Made by a program: the position numbers and the translations under genes. Below are positions 27,653 to 37,152 of a DNA stretch of 64,000 nucleotides, piece after piece. This DNA is from Microbacterium proteolyticum (lineage in GTDB: Bacteria; Actinomycetota; Actinomycetes; Actinomycetales; Microbacteriaceae), in assembly GCF_014192415.1 (NCBI RefSeq), contig NZ_JACHXY010000002.1:62001-126000 (forward strand), read 5' to 3'. How positions within the stretch are numbered: position 1 is the stretch's first letter; each line of letters starts with the position of its first letter. The notes beneath the pieces were generated by a model. That model ran no database searches. It was not told the DNA's origin and saw only the letters and a list, made by a program, of their open reading frames with translations.

Positions 27653-29920
27653 ATGCTGGAAGCAGAAGCCCGCACCCCGAACCTTCCGCACACGGAGGGC
27701 TCCGCTCCGGAGGAGACACCCCGCGTCGCAACCCCCGGCCGCGTCGCCACCCCCGGCCGCGTCGCGAGCCCTGGCCCGGTGACGACCCCCGACCGCGTCG
27801 CGAGCCCCGGCCACGTCGCGAGCCCCGGCCACGTCGCGACCCCCGGCCGCATTGCGAGTCCCGGCCCGGTAGCCACCCCCGGCGCCGTCGCACCCGCCGG
27901 CCCCACCCCCGCCGACCCGCGCAGCGGCGACGCTCCCTCCGCATCGATCCTTCCGGCGTCCACCTCCGGCGGCTCCGCGCCGACCGACCCGCTCACCGGC
28001 CTCGCGGCATCCGCCCCTGTCGACCCGGCGCACGCCACCGCCCCCGTCGCCGCCCACGCGGTCCCGGGCGGGGAACCCCTGCCCACCGACGGCGCCGAGC
28101 CCCACTTCGGCTCCTTCGCCGCCGAGCACCTCTCGCCTTCGTTCCCGCAGCGTGCCCCGTGGGGAACCGCCCAGCGCCTCCGCGCGTGGCAGGCCGAGGC
28201 GCTCGATCTGTACTTCGGCCTGGACGGGCCCGACGGTGAGGGCAGAGGTCCCCGTGACTTCCTCGCCGCGGCCACCCCCGGCGCCGGCAAGACGACCTTC
28301 GCCCTGCGCCTCGCATCCGAGCTCATGCGCCGCGGGGTCATCGACCGCATCGTCGTGGTGGCCCCCACCGAGCACCTCAAGACCCAGTGGGCCGAGGCGG
28401 CCGCGCGGGTCGGCATCCGGCTCGACCCGTTCTTCTCCAACCGCCACGCCACGCCCTCCCGGCAGTACCACGGCGTCGCGGTCACCTACGCGCAGGTCGC
28501 GGTCAAAGCCGAGGTCCATCAGCGTCTGACGATGGATGCCCGGACCCTGGTCATCCTCGACGAAGTGCACCACGGCGGCGACGCGCTCAGCTGGGGCGAC
28601 GCCCTGCGAGAGGCGTACAACCGCGCCACACGGCGCCTGCTGCTGTCGGGGACGCCGTTCCGCAGCGACACCGCGCCGATCCCGTTCGTGGAGTACCACC
28701 CCAACGCCAAGGGCATCCGCCTCTCGCGCACCGACTACGCGTACGGGTACCGGCGCGCCCTCGACGACGGTGTGGTGCGTCCTGTCTTCTTCCTTGTCTA
28801 CGCCGGGCAGATGCGCTGGCGCACGAAGGCCGGGGAAGAGATGGAGGCCCAGCTCGGGCAGGACAACACCAAAGACATCACCTCGCAGGCCTGGCGCACC
28901 GCCCTCGACCCGAACGGCGACTGGATCCCCGCCGTCCTGCGCTCCGCCGACCGGCGCCTCACAGAGGTACGCGAGACGGTCCCGGATGCCGGGGGACTCG
29001 TCATCGCGACCGATCAGACGGCCGCGCGCGCCTACGCCGCCATCCTCGAAGACATCAGCGGCGAGAAGGTCACCGTCGTCCTCTCCGACGAAGCCGAGGC
29101 CTCGGGCCGCATCGAGACCTTCTCGAAGGGCACGACCCGGTGGATGGTCGCGGTCCGCATGGTGTCGGAGGGCGTCGACGTGCCGCGCCTCGCCGTCGGC
29201 GTCTACGCCACGAGCGCTTCCACACCGCTGTTCTTCGCGCAGGCCATCGGCCGTTTCGTGCGCGCGCGCCGGCGAGGAGAGACCGCGAGCGTCTTCCTGC
29301 CCAATGTGCCCCAGCTGCTCGCCCTCGCCGGCGAGATGGAGGCGCAGCGCGACCACGCCCTCGACCGCGACAGCGACGCGGAAGACCAGTGGAACGCCGA
29401 AGAAGACATGATGGATGCCGCCGAGCGCGAAGACAAGGCATCCGATGCGCTCGAGCAGGAGTTCGAGTATCAGGCTCTCGGCTCGCTCGCCCACTTCGAC
29501 CGCGTGCTCTTCGACGGGCAGGAGTTCGGACAGCTCGCGGTGCCGGGAACCATCGAGGAGGAGGAGTTCCTCGGCATCCCGGGCCTCCTCGAGCCCGATC
29601 AGGTGCACGAGGTGCTCATGTCCCGGGCGACCCGTCAATCGCGGCACCGTTCGACGCGTGAGGCGACCGAGAAGCAGAGCGGCGTCGAGCCGCCTCCGGT
29701 CGATGAGGGTGGACTACCGGCGCCGCTGCACCGCACCCTGAAGGAGCAGCGTCAGCTGCTCAACACGATGGTCGGCCTGTACGCCCGGCAGAGCGGCGAG
29801 CCGCACGGCCTCGTGCACGCCGAGCTCCGGCGCATCTGCGGCGGTCCCGCCGTCTCGCACGCCACCGTCGTGCAGCTGCAGGCGCGCATCGACGTGCTGC
29901 GGCGGCGCGTGCACTCCTGA
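27653..29920 (+). CDS. SF2 DEAD/DEAH-box helicase with N-terminal hexapeptide repeat
   Basis: 755 residues. Residues 24-83 are ten hexapeptides of the type RVATPG, giving a disordered extension; 84-170 is Pro/Ala-rich. The helicase core starts near 178 with LRAWQAEAL. Walker A ATPGAGKTT (about 205-213), DEVH (303-306), LSGTPF (motif III) and AIGRFVRARRRGE (motif VI) are all visible. Helicases of this type with a DEVHHGGD motif are common single-copy actinobacterial proteins of unknown role. GAAGGAGG precedes the ATG 4 nt upstream. The C-terminal 200 residues are acidic, then helical. Confidence 0.9.
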   Translation: MLEAEARTPNLPHTEGSAPEETPRVATPGRVATPGRVASPGPVTTPDRVASPGHVASPGHVATPGRIASPGPVATPGAVAPAGPTPADPRSGDAPSASILPASTSGGSAPTDPLTGLAASAPVDPAHATAPVAAHAVPGGEPLPTDGAEPHFGSFAAEHLSPSFPQRAPWGTAQRLRAWQAEALDLYFGLDGPDGEGRGPRDFLAAATPGAGKTTFALRLASELMRRGVIDRIVVVAPTEHLKTQWAEAAARVGIRLDPFFSNRHATPSRQYHGVAVTYAQVAVKAEVHQRLTMDARTLVILDEVHHGGDALSWGDALREAYNRATRRLLLSGTPFRSDTAPIPFVEYHPNAKGIRLSRTDYAYGYRRALDDGVVRPVFFLVYAGQMRWRTKAGEEMEAQLGQDNTKDITSQAWRTALDPNGDWIPAVLRSADRRLTEVRETVPDAGGLVIATDQTAARAYAAILEDISGEKVTVVLSDEAEASGRIETFSKGTTRWMVAVRMVSEGVDVPRLAVGVYATSASTPLFFAQAIGRFVRARRRGETASVFLPNVPQLLALAGEMEAQRDHALDRDSDAEDQWNAEEDMMDAAEREDKASDALEQEFEYQALGSLAHFDRVLFDGQEFGQLAVPGTIEEEEFLGIPGLLEPDQVHEVLMSRATRQSRHRSTREATEKQSGVEPPPVDEGGLPAPLHRTLKEQRQLLNTMVGLYARQSGEPHGLVHAELRRICGGPAVSHATVVQLQARIDVLRRRVHS
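27722..27901 (+). repeat. 18-bp tandem repeat inside the helicase gene
   Basis: Ten in-frame 18-bp units coding RVATPG, RVATPG, RVASPG, PVTTPD, RVASPG, HVASPG, HVATPG, RIASPG, PVATPG and AVAPAG. Because the unit is a multiple of three, copy-number change would not break the frame. Confidence 0.9.
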
Positions 29921-30138
29921 GGTGCCGCGCCCCTCCTGGGCGTCGCATCCTGTCCGAGGCGTCGCCCCACGGGGTCCGAGACCTCGCGCGCTTTCGCGCC
30001 CCCGAAATGCTGGCATGAACTGGTCGGCATCCGCGTCTTTCCGGGCTTCGGAGGCCCGAAATGCTGTCAGTATCGGCCGACGCGCCCGGGGGAGCGGGGC
30101 CGCCTCATTACGGTGGGGGGCGACCCGAAGGAGCCCCC

Positions 30139-31218
30139 GTGACGACCGTCGCCACCCCCACCGCCCGTGATCGCCGCCGCTGGGCGCGCTATCTCGTCGA
30201 CGAGCGCGCCGAGGCACGCGTCTACCGCGAGCTCGCCTCCCGGCGCAGCGGCGAGGAGCGCGAGATCCTGCTCGCCCTCGCCGAGGCTGAGGGCCGCCAC
30301 GAGCAGCACTGGATCGACCTCCTGGGCGAGCAGCCCCACCGCCTGCCGCTGCCCGGCATCGGCACGCTCCTGTTGGCGTGGATGGCGCGCCGCTTCGGCT
30401 CGATCTTCGTGCTGGCCCTCGCGCAGAACGCCGAGGCACGCTCGCCGTACGCCGACGAGCCCTACGCGACCCCGGCGATGGCGGCCGACGAGCGGGTGCA
30501 CCACGAGGTCGTCCGTGGACTCGCCGCCCGCGGACGCCGCCGCCTCTCGGGAACCTTCCGCGCCGCCGTCTTCGGCGCCAACGACGGTCTCGTCTCGAAC
30601 CTCGCCCTCGTGATGGGCGTCGGCGCCACCGGTGTCGCCCCCAGCTTCGTCCTCTTCAGCGGCATCGCGGGACTCCTCGCCGGAGCCCTGTCGATGGGCG
30701 CGGGAGAGTTCGTGTCGGTCCGCTCCCAGCGCGAGCTGCTCGAGGCGACCGAAGAGAGCGACTTCGCCGACTCGGCTCTGCCCCACCTGGACCTGGATGC
30801 CAACGAACTCGCCCTCGTCTACCGCACGCGCGGGATGGATCCGGATGCCGCCCTCGCCACAGCCCGCGAGACCGTCACCGCTGCGCAGGCGGGAACCGCT
30901 CCGGTTGCGGCGGCCCCGGGGGAGTCCTCCCACGACGTCGTCGGCAGTGCGTGGGGGGCGTCGATCTCGAGCTTCCTGTTCTTCGCGTCGGGGGCGGTCA
31001 TTCCGGTGCTGCCGTGGATCTTCGGCATGACCGGCTTCGGCGCGGTGGTGCTCGCGCTGGTGCTCGTGGGCATCGCCCTCATGGCCACCGGCGCGATGGT
31101 GGGTCTGCTCTCGGGCGCGTCGCCGCTCAAGCGGGGCCTGCGTCAACTCGCGATCGGCTTCGGTGCCGCGGCCGTGACCTACGTTCTCGGTCTGCTGTTC
31201 GGCGTGTCGGCCGCCTGA
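30139..31218 (+). CDS. Ferritin-like/VIT1-family metal transporter (rubrerythrin-VIT fusion)
   Basis: 359 residues. The N-terminal 135 residues are helical with E..E..H spacings typical of a rubrerythrin-like di-iron domain (YRELASRRSGEEREI then EGRHEQHW). The rest is a CCC1/VIT1 domain of about five membrane helices, with the hallmark AAVFGANDGLVSNLALVMGV and GALSMGAGEFVSVRSQRE. Er-VIT proteins export or store Fe2+/Mn2+ in membrane complexes. GTG start with GAAGGAG 6 nt upstream; an in-frame upstream ATG would add unconserved residues. A palindromic repeat element follows the stop. Confidence 0.92.
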   Translation: MTTVATPTARDRRRWARYLVDERAEARVYRELASRRSGEEREILLALAEAEGRHEQHWIDLLGEQPHRLPLPGIGTLLLAWMARRFGSIFVLALAQNAEARSPYADEPYATPAMAADERVHHEVVRGLAARGRRRLSGTFRAAVFGANDGLVSNLALVMGVGATGVAPSFVLFSGIAGLLAGALSMGAGEFVSVRSQRELLEATEESDFADSALPHLDLDANELALVYRTRGMDPDAALATARETVTAAQAGTAPVAAAPGESSHDVVGSAWGASISSFLFFASGAVIPVLPWIFGMTGFGAVVLALVLVGIALMATGAMVGLLSGASPLKRGLRQLAIGFGAAAVTYVLGLLFGVSAA

Positions 31219-31233
31219 CCCCGCCGTCCCCAT

Positions 31234-31303
31234 CGAAAAACGCGATCCGCGGGCAGAAACGCGACGACAAGGCGTTTCCTCCCGCGGGAGGCGTTTCTCG
31301 CGG
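31234..31303. repeat. Intergenic palindromic repeat, locus B
   Basis: One copy of the GAGAAACGCG family: starts CGAAAAACGCGATCCGCG, has an inner AGAAACGC...GGCGTTTC pair and ends GGCGTTTCTCGCGG. It lies 15 bp after the VIT1 stop, between convergent genes, and could act as terminator. Confidence 0.8.
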
Positions 31304-31359
31304 CGCGGTCGCGCGGCAGGGGCATCGAGGTGCAGCACCCGATGCGACCGCGGCGTCCC

Positions 31360-32406
31360 TCAGGCGCGGGTCGCCGCCGCCACCCGCGCCGCCTCGCGCA
31401 CCGCGCCGACGTTCTTACGACCCGCGCGGGAGCCGGCGAGCTTGGCCGTGATGTGCTCCCGCACGGTCACCGGGTCGTACAGGGCCGGGGCCTCGTCCGA
31501 GACGAAGTGCGGCAGCGGCGCGATCACCGCGTCGGCGTCGCCGTCGTGGAAGAACGCCGCCGACCGCCGCCGCTCGATCGTGCCGTCGACCACCGGAGGC
31601 TTCACCCGGTGCAGCGTCGACAGCCATTTGTCGTTCGTCAGCCGCGCGGCGACGTCGCCGAGGTTGACCAGCAGCGCCCCCTCCGCCGGCGAGACATCGT
31701 TCCACGAGCCGTCCTGCCCGAGCACCTGCAGGCCCGCGACCCGATCGGCCCACAGCACGGTCACGAGTCCGAAGTCGGTGTGCTCGCCCATGCCCGTCAG
31801 TTCGGCACCCAACTCGATGGACCCCGGCGGCAAGGCGTAGTTGTTCATCCTCAGCACATCGATCGAGTGCCCCGTGATGCCGTCGAAGAAGCCGTCGGGC
31901 ACACGCAGCGCGGCCGCGAAAACCCGCGTCAGGGTCTGCGCCACCCGCCGTGCCTCGTCGTAGTACGCGCTCACGGCCGGCTCGAAATCCGCCGCGTCGT
32001 CGGGCCACGTGTTCTCGGCGTAGTCCGGCGCCGTCGCGGTCGTTCCCGGATACTCCCGCCATGACGTCCCCACGTTGAACGCCTCGAAGAAGTCGTTCAT
32101 CCGCGTGACCGGATCGACGCCCAGGCTGTAGCTCAGCGACTCGCTCTTCGGGGGGCTGTACCCGCGGTTCTCCGAGCCCGGTCGTACGTACCGCTTCTTC
32201 GCTTCCAGGGGCAGAGCGAAGAACCGGTCGAGAGCGCCGGCCAGATCGTCGATCACGGCGGGGTGGAGGCCGTGACCCACGACCTGCATGAATCCGACGG
32301 TGCGGCACGCGTGGTCGACGGCGGCGACCACGGCGGCGCGCGCATCGGGCGATCCGGGTCCCACCCAGGCGGAGATGTCGATCGTGGGCACGCGGAAGGG
32401 AGGCAT
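31360..32406 (-). CDS. 2-oxoglutarate/Fe(II) dioxygenase, isopenicillin-N-synthase family
   Basis: 348 residues with a DIOX_N domain (VPTIDISAW...GFMQVVGHG) and a 2OG-Fe(II) oxygenase domain. The iron triad H209, D211 and H266 and the 2-oxoglutarate-binding R281-x-S (here RSAAFF) are present, so it is a true 2OG enzyme, not an IPNS. No biosynthetic partners lie nearby. In actinobacteria such genes often act on small molecules or flavonoid-like compounds; substrate unknown. Confidence 0.88.
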   Translation of the reverse strand: MPPFRVPTIDISAWVGPGSPDARAAVVAAVDHACRTVGFMQVVGHGLHPAVIDDLAGALDRFFALPLEAKKRYVRPGSENRGYSPPKSESLSYSLGVDPVTRMNDFFEAFNVGTSWREYPGTTATAPDYAENTWPDDAADFEPAVSAYYDEARRVAQTLTRVFAAALRVPDGFFDGITGHSIDVLRMNNYALPPGSIELGAELTGMGEHTDFGLVTVLWADRVAGLQVLGQDGSWNDVSPAEGALLVNLGDVAARLTNDKWLSTLHRVKPPVVDGTIERRRSAAFFHDGDADAVIAPLPHFVSDEAPALYDPVTVREHITAKLAGSRAGRKNVGAVREAARVAAATRA

Positions 32407-32551
32407 GTCTCGACGCTAAGCGCGAAGTGTCACGTCGGTGTTTCCGCGGCGTCACGGATGGACGGGCACGACCGCCGACGGCCAGGGGAGGTGGCCTCCG
32501 GCGGCGTGGGCCCAACCCTGCACGGGTTCCACGGCGTCCCCTCGCGCAGAA

Positions 32552-32591
32552 ATGAGAAAGACCCCCGGGCGAACCCGGGGGTCTTTCTCAT
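32552..32591 (-). terminator. Strong bidirectional terminator after tRNA-Leu
   Basis: Perfect 18-bp stem (32552-32569 with 32574-32591) closed by a CGAA tetraloop (TTCG on the minus strand). It ends in AAAGAC/GTCTTT, giving T-rich flanks on both strands. It lies 3 bp past the tRNA 3' end. Confidence 0.95.
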
Positions 32592-32594
32592 CTG

Positions 32595-32680
32595 TGCGCG
32601 AGGGGGGACTTGAACCCCCACGCCCGTTAAAGGGCACTAGCACCTCAAGCTAGCGCGTCTACCTATTCCGCCACCCGCGC
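32595..32680 (-). tRNA. tRNA-Leu (anticodon GAG)
   Basis: 86-nt class II tRNA with a long variable arm. Acceptor GCGCGGG (32674-32680 complement) pairs with CTCGCGC with one G-T pair; anticodon stem CTAGC/GCTAG with loop TTGAGGT gives GAG, at 32644-32646 on the plus strand; T-arm GGGGGTTCAAGTCCCCC. The 3' CCA is not encoded. No integrase or duplicated 3' end is seen here. Confidence 0.96.
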
Positions 32681-32882
32681 ATTGGGTGTTTGTCGCTTGC
32701 GCAACGAGGAACGACATTACCACGCCGCGGACCACGACTCGAACCGGTGTGCCGCCCCGGGCGCGTCCCGCCGGTCGCACCCGGCCGACGACGGCGCGGG
32801 GTCGGGGCCGTGGAGCATCGCCCGTCCTCCCCAGGGCGACGCGCGACAGGGGAGGTCGCCGCGCCCCGGTACGGTAGTGCGC

Positions 32883-34184
32883 ATGTCCGAGCGCGAAACC
32901 GTCGTCCCCGAAGTCGCGCGCGTCGCGTCCGACCTCATCCGGTTCGACACCTCGAACTACGGCGGCGGTCGCGCCAACGGCGAACGCGAAGCAGCCGAGT
33001 ACGTGGGCGCCTACCTCGAAGAACTCGGCCTCGACACCGATTACTACGAGCCCGTCGAGCGCCGCACCAACGTGTGCGCCCGGGTTCCGGGTCGCAACCC
33101 CGACAAGCCCGCGCTGATCCTGCACGGGCACCTCGACGTCGTGCCCGCCGTCGCCGAGGACTGGAGCGTCGACCCCTTCGCCGGCGAGATCCGCGACGGC
33201 ATCCTGTGGGGCCGGGGCGCCGTCGACATGAAGGACATGGATGCCATGATCCTCACCTCCGTCGCCGACCTGCTGCGCGCGGGCGAGCAACCCGAACGCG
33301 ATGTGGTCGTGACGTTCTTCGCCGACGAGGAGAACGGCGGAGTCGAGGGATCCGCGCGCGTCATCCAGGACCGGCCGGAATGGTTCGCGGGTGCGACGGA
33401 GGCGATCAGCGAGGTCGGCGGGTACTCCATCGCGGTCGGCGACCGCCGCGCCTACCTGCTGCAGGTCGGCGAGAAGGCCCTCATCTGGATCAAGTTGATT
33501 GCCCGCGGTCGCGCCGGTCACGGCAGTGGTCTGCATCCCGACAACGCCGTCACCCGCCTCGCCGAGGCGGTGACGCGTCTCGGGCGGACCGAGTGGCCCA
33601 TCCGCCTGACCGACACCACCGCGGCACTCCTCGCCGGTCTCGCCGAGATCACGGGTGACGACGCGGGCGATCCCGACGCGCTCGCCCTGCGCACCGGCGC
33701 GGCATCCAGCTTCATCCGTTCCACCCTGCGCACCACGACGAACCCGACGGGCCTGACTGCCGGGTACAAGCACAACGTCATCCCCGACCGAGCCGAGGCG
33801 CTCATCGACGTGCGCGTGCTGCCCGGAACCGAGGCCGCAGCCCTCGCCGACATCCGCCGCATCATCGGCGACGGCGTCGACATCGAGATCGTCCACCAGG
33901 ACATCGGTCTCGAGGTGCCCTTCGCGGGCGACCTCGTCGATGCGATGATCGCCCAGCTCGACCGGCACGACCCTGGCGTCCCCGTCGTGCCGTACCTGAT
34001 GGGCGGCGGCACCGACAACAAAGCCCTCTCCACCCTCGGAATCTCCGGTTACGGATTCGCGCCGTTGCGACTCCCCGCCGATCTCGACTTCACCGGAATG
34101 TTCCACGGTGTCGATGAGCGCGTCCCCGTCGACGCGCTCGAGTTCGGTCGACGTGTTCTCGCCGACCTCCTCCGGACGTACTGA
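32883..34184 (+). CDS. M20-family metallopeptidase
   Basis: 433 residues. Metal ligands and general base are visible: H83 and D85 (LHGHLDVVP), D115 ([10 protein letters not shown]), E149-E150 (FFADEENGG), and a dimerisation-domain His in [13 protein letters not shown]. It is an M20/ArgE/DapE relative acting on small peptides or acylated amino acids. It occupies the conserved position just before uppP in actinobacteria (8 bp apart), so both may be one transcript. Cytoplasmic. Confidence 0.93.
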   Translation: MSERETVVPEVARVASDLIRFDTSNYGGGRANGEREAAEYVGAYLEELGLDTDYYEPVERRTNVCARVPGRNPDKPALILHGHLDVVPAVAEDWSVDPFAGEIRDGILWGRGAVDMKDMDAMILTSVADLLRAGEQPERDVVVTFFADEENGGVEGSARVIQDRPEWFAGATEAISEVGGYSIAVGDRRAYLLQVGEKALIWIKLIARGRAGHGSGLHPDNAVTRLAEAVTRLGRTEWPIRLTDTTAALLAGLAEITGDDAGDPDALALRTGAASSFIRSTLRTTTNPTGLTAGYKHNVIPDRAEALIDVRVLPGTEAAALADIRRIIGDGVDIEIVHQDIGLEVPFAGDLVDAMIAQLDRHDPGVPVVPYLMGGGTDNKALSTLGISGYGFAPLRLPADLDFTGMFHGVDERVPVDALEFGRRVLADLLRTY

Positions 34185-34192
34185 AGGACCGC

Positions 34193-35041
34193 ATGCATAT
34201 CTTCGAGGTCATCATCCTCGGGCTCGTTCAGGGCCTCACCGAATTCCTCCCCATCTCCTCGAGCGCCCACCTGCGCATCGTGGGCGAGTTCCTCCCCTCG
34301 CAGACCGACCCGGGCGCGACGTTCACCGCCATCACGCAGATCGGCACGGAGATCGCCGTCCTGATCTACTTCCGCAAGAAGATCGGGCGCGTCATCTCTC
34401 GGTGGTTCCTGTCGCTCAGCGGCAAGGTTCCGCGCAACGACCCCGATGCCCGCATGGGGTGGCTCGTCATCATCGGCACCATCCCCATCGCCCTCCTCGG
34501 TGTGCTGCTGCAGAGCCTCATCCGCGACAACTTCCGCAGCCTGTGGATCACGGCGGTCGTGCTCATCGTCTTCGGCATCCTGCTCGGTCTGGCCGACCAC
34601 TACGGCAAGCGCCGTCGCGAACTCGACGACCTCACGTACCCGCACGGCGTCGCCTACGGTTTCGCGCAGGCGCTCGCCCTCGTGCCCGGCGTCTCGCGCT
34701 CCGGCGCGACCACCACGCTCGGACGCGCCCTCGGGTACAAGCGCACCGCCGCCGCCGAGTACTCGTTCCTGCTCGCCGTTCCCGCCGTCTTCGCCAGCGG
34801 GCTCTACGAGCTGTACAAGAGCTTCGACGAGGGCACCGGTCCCTACAACCTGGGTGAGACGGCCATCGCGACCGTCATCGCCTTCGTCGTGGGCTACCTC
34901 GTGATCGCGTTCCTCATGCAGTACCTCAAGCGCGGCAGCTTCCTGCCGTTCGTGATCTACCGCGTGATCCTCGGCATCGTGATCATCGTGCTCCTCGTGC
35001 TCGGGGTGGTCCCGGCCGAGTCGGCGATCATCTCGGGCTGA
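34193..35041 (+). CDS. uppP: Undecaprenyl-diphosphatase
   Basis: 282-residue polytopic membrane protein of the BacA family. The conserved [14 protein letters not shown] (Q13, E17, S22-S24) and PGVSRSGAT (about 165-173) make the active site facing the periplasmic side. Recycles undecaprenyl diphosphate to the monophosphate carrier used for peptidoglycan and wall polymers, and confers bacitracin tolerance when abundant. ATG 8 bp after the peptidase stop. Confidence 0.97.
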   Translation: MHIFEVIILGLVQGLTEFLPISSSAHLRIVGEFLPSQTDPGATFTAITQIGTEIAVLIYFRKKIGRVISRWFLSLSGKVPRNDPDARMGWLVIIGTIPIALLGVLLQSLIRDNFRSLWITAVVLIVFGILLGLADHYGKRRRELDDLTYPHGVAYGFAQALALVPGVSRSGATTTLGRALGYKRTAAAEYSFLLAVPAVFASGLYELYKSFDEGTGPYNLGETAIATVIAFVVGYLVIAFLMQYLKRGSFLPFVIYRVILGIVIIVLLVLGVVPAESAIISG

Positions 35042-35180
35042 CGACCCGTTCCCCTTCGCGGCCGCTGGCCTCGCAGAGCACCGGATGCCACGGCATCCCC
35101 GCTCCGTGAGGTCAGCGGCGTCGTCGTCTCGGGGTGCCGGGTTTTCCTCCGCGTGGCCTTGAGGCCTGTGGCAGCTCCGG

Positions 35181-35350
35181 CGATAAACGGCATCGGCGCG
35201 GAGAAACGCCTTGTCACGCCGTTTCTTCGCGCGGAACGCGTTTCTCGCAATATCTCGCGGGTGAGCGGACCTCGTCGCGCGGAACGCGTTTCTCGCGACA
35301 TGGCGCGGGAGCGGAGTTTCTTCGCGCGGAACGCGTTCCTCGCGGCACAT
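35181..35350. repeat. Intergenic palindromic repeat, locus C (tandem array)
   Basis: In the 360-bp gap between convergent uppP and the PAC2 gene, GAGAAACGCC...GCCGTTTCTTC (35201-35227) is followed by three direct units, each with CGCGCGGAACGCG (35228-35240, 35276-35288, 35323-35335) and GTTTCTCGC or GTTCCTCGC; spacing is 48 and 47 bp. Related to loci at 27368 and 31234. Nothing coding is visible in the gap. Confidence 0.85.
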
Positions 35351-35401
35351 CGCGGGCAGTCGGACCGCAGCGACGAGGACCGCAGGGACGAGGGCCGAGC
35401 G

Positions 35402-36274
35402 TCAGCGTCGGGGCGGGTCGTCGCGTCCGGGCTTGGTGGGACCGTCGCTGCCGCCGCCGCGGCGGAGGTACCGCTCGAACTCCTGCGCGATGGCGTCGCC
35501 CGATGCCTCGGGGGAGTCCCATGTGTCGCGTGTCTGCTCGAGCTGTCGGATGTAGTCGCTCATCTCGTCGTCGTCGGCGGCCGCCGCATCGATCGACGCC
35601 TCCCACTGCCGCGATTCGGCTTCGAGGTCGCCGCGCGGCACCGTGATGCCCGTGATCGATTCGAGCCGTTCGAGCAGCGCGAGCGTGGCCTTCGGTGACG
35701 GGGTGTGGCCCGCGACGTAGTGCGGCACGCTCGCCCACAGACTCGCCGTCGGGATACCGACCTGTTCCGACGCGTGGCCGATGGCGCTCAGGATGCCGAC
35801 GGGCCCCTCGTACAGACTCCGCTCGAGCCCGAGCGATTGGCGGACGCCTTCGTTGTCGCTGCCGGCGAAGACCGAGATGGGCCGGGTGTGCGGGACGTCC
35901 GACATCATCGACCCCAGGGCGACGAAGCCCGTGACGTCCTCGCGCAGGGCGACGTCGATGAACTCGGCGGCGAAGGCCTGCCAGGCGCGAGCGGGTTCGA
36001 CCCCGACGAGCAACCAGATCTCGGCGTCGTCGGAGCGTTGCGTGGGGCGCAGGAGCTTCGCCTCGGGCCACGTGAGGGTGCGTCGCCCCTCGGCATCCAG
36101 CCCGATCTGCGGACGCGTGTACTGGTAGTCGAAGTACAACTCGGGGTCCACGGAGTGCACGACGTCGTACTCGACGTCGGCGCGCAGCATCGACGCTGCC
36201 GCCGACGCGGCCTCTCCGGCGTCGTTCCACCCGTCGAACGCGGCGACGATGATCCGGCGACCCAGTGCGTCCAC
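35402..36274 (-). CDS. PAC2-family protein (proteasome-assembly-chaperone-like)
   Basis: 290 residues of the PAC2/DUF75 family: the N-terminal VAAFDGWNDAGEAAS is the hallmark, with the ALGSMMSDVPHTRP segment in the middle. Actinobacterial members sit beside proteasome or tRNA-modification genes and are of unknown function; structural relatives are archaeal and eukaryotic proteasome assembly chaperones. GTG start with AGGAGG 4 nt upstream. The C-terminal 30 residues are Gly/Pro/Arg-rich. It faces opposite to its neighbours. Confidence 0.92.
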   Translation of the reverse strand: MDALGRRIIVAAFDGWNDAGEAASAAASMLRADVEYDVVHSVDPELYFDYQYTRPQIGLDAEGRRTLTWPEAKLLRPTQRSDDAEIWLLVGVEPARAWQAFAAEFIDVALREDVTGFVALGSMMSDVPHTRPISVFAGSDNEGVRQSLGLERSLYEGPVGILSAIGHASEQVGIPTASLWASVPHYVAGHTPSPKATLALLERLESITGITVPRGDLEAESRQWEASIDAAAADDDEMSDYIRQLEQTRDTWDSPEASGDAIAQEFERYLRRGGGSDGPTKPGRDDPPRR

Positions 36275-36453
36275 ACAACCTCCTCTGCCCCGTCGGGGCT
36301 GGGTTCCAGGATAGGCGCACGCGCGAGACACCGGCCGGACGCCGCCGCCGAGACCGGTCGACCCGCGAGAGCGACCGCGCGGGGGCGCCGCTCGCACCCC
36401 CGCGACGACGCAGGCCGCGCGGCGACGACGCCCGCCCTCGATACGATGGAACG

Positions 36454-37152
36454 ATGACTTCTCCGGCCCTTGCGGCGGTCCTGTGGGACATGGACGGCAC
36501 GCTCGTCGACACCGAGCCGTATTGGATGGCCGCCGAGACCCCGCTGGTCGAACGCTTCGGCGGCACATGGTCGCACGAGCAGGCGCTGGGGATGGTCGGC
36601 CTCGCCCTCGAGGACTCCGCCCGCCTGCTCCAGAACGCGGGCGTGCCGTGGGGGACCGACGAGATCATCGCCTACCTCACCGATGAGGTTCTGCGCCAGC
36701 TCGCCGTCACCGGTGTGCCCTTCCGCCCCGGTGCCCGCGAACTGCTCGCCGACCTCAAGGCCGCCGGCGTCAAGACGGCGCTCGTGACGATGTCGATGCG
36801 GCGCATGGCGCTCTCGGTCGTCGACCTCATCGATTTCCCGGCCTTCGACGTCGTCGTCGCCGGAGACGACGTCGAGCGCCCCAAACCCCACCCCGATCCC
36901 TACCTGCAGGCCGCCGCGCTGCTGGGCGCCGACATCCGCGACACCGTCGCGATCGAAGACAGCCCCAACGGTCTGCGCTCGGCCATCGCGAGCGGCGCGG
37001 TGTCTCTCGGCGTCCCGCTGATGGTGCCCCTCGACGGTGTCGGCGCGCACGCACTGTGGCCGGACCTCACGGGCCGAACCGCCACCGACTTGCGCGCGCT
37101 GCACGCCGCGCAGACCCAGACCCGCCCCGATGAGACGCGAGTGAACCGATGA
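36454..37152 (+). CDS. HAD-superfamily phosphatase
   Basis: 232 residues, HAD subfamily IA: motif I DMDGTLVD (D12, D14), motif II LVTMS, motif III K in ERPKPHPDPY, motif IV IEDSPNG. A phosphoglycolate phosphatase or beta-phosphoglucomutase-like protein; substrate unknown. Its stop overlaps the trmI start (ATGA), the order PAC2-HAD-trmI being conserved in actinobacteria. Confidence 0.92.
   Translation: MTSPALAAVLWDMDGTLVDTEPYWMAAETPLVERFGGTWSHEQALGMVGLALEDSARLLQNAGVPWGTDEIIAYLTDEVLRQLAVTGVPFRPGARELLADLKAAGVKTALVTMSMRRMALSVVDLIDFPAFDVVVAGDDVERPKPHPDPYLQAAALLGADIRDTVAIEDSPNGLRSAIASGAVSLGVPLMVPLDGVGAHALWPDLTGRTATDLRALHAAQTQTRPDETRVNR

Noticed and set aside
32595..32680. tRNA-Leu as attachment site of an integrated element
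   Set aside because: No integrase, no duplicate of the tRNA 3' end in the window, and core genes on both sides.
35181..35350. CRISPR array
   Set aside because: Three 47-48-bp units, but the conserved part is palindromic, there are only three, the spacers are similar to each other, and no cas gene is near.
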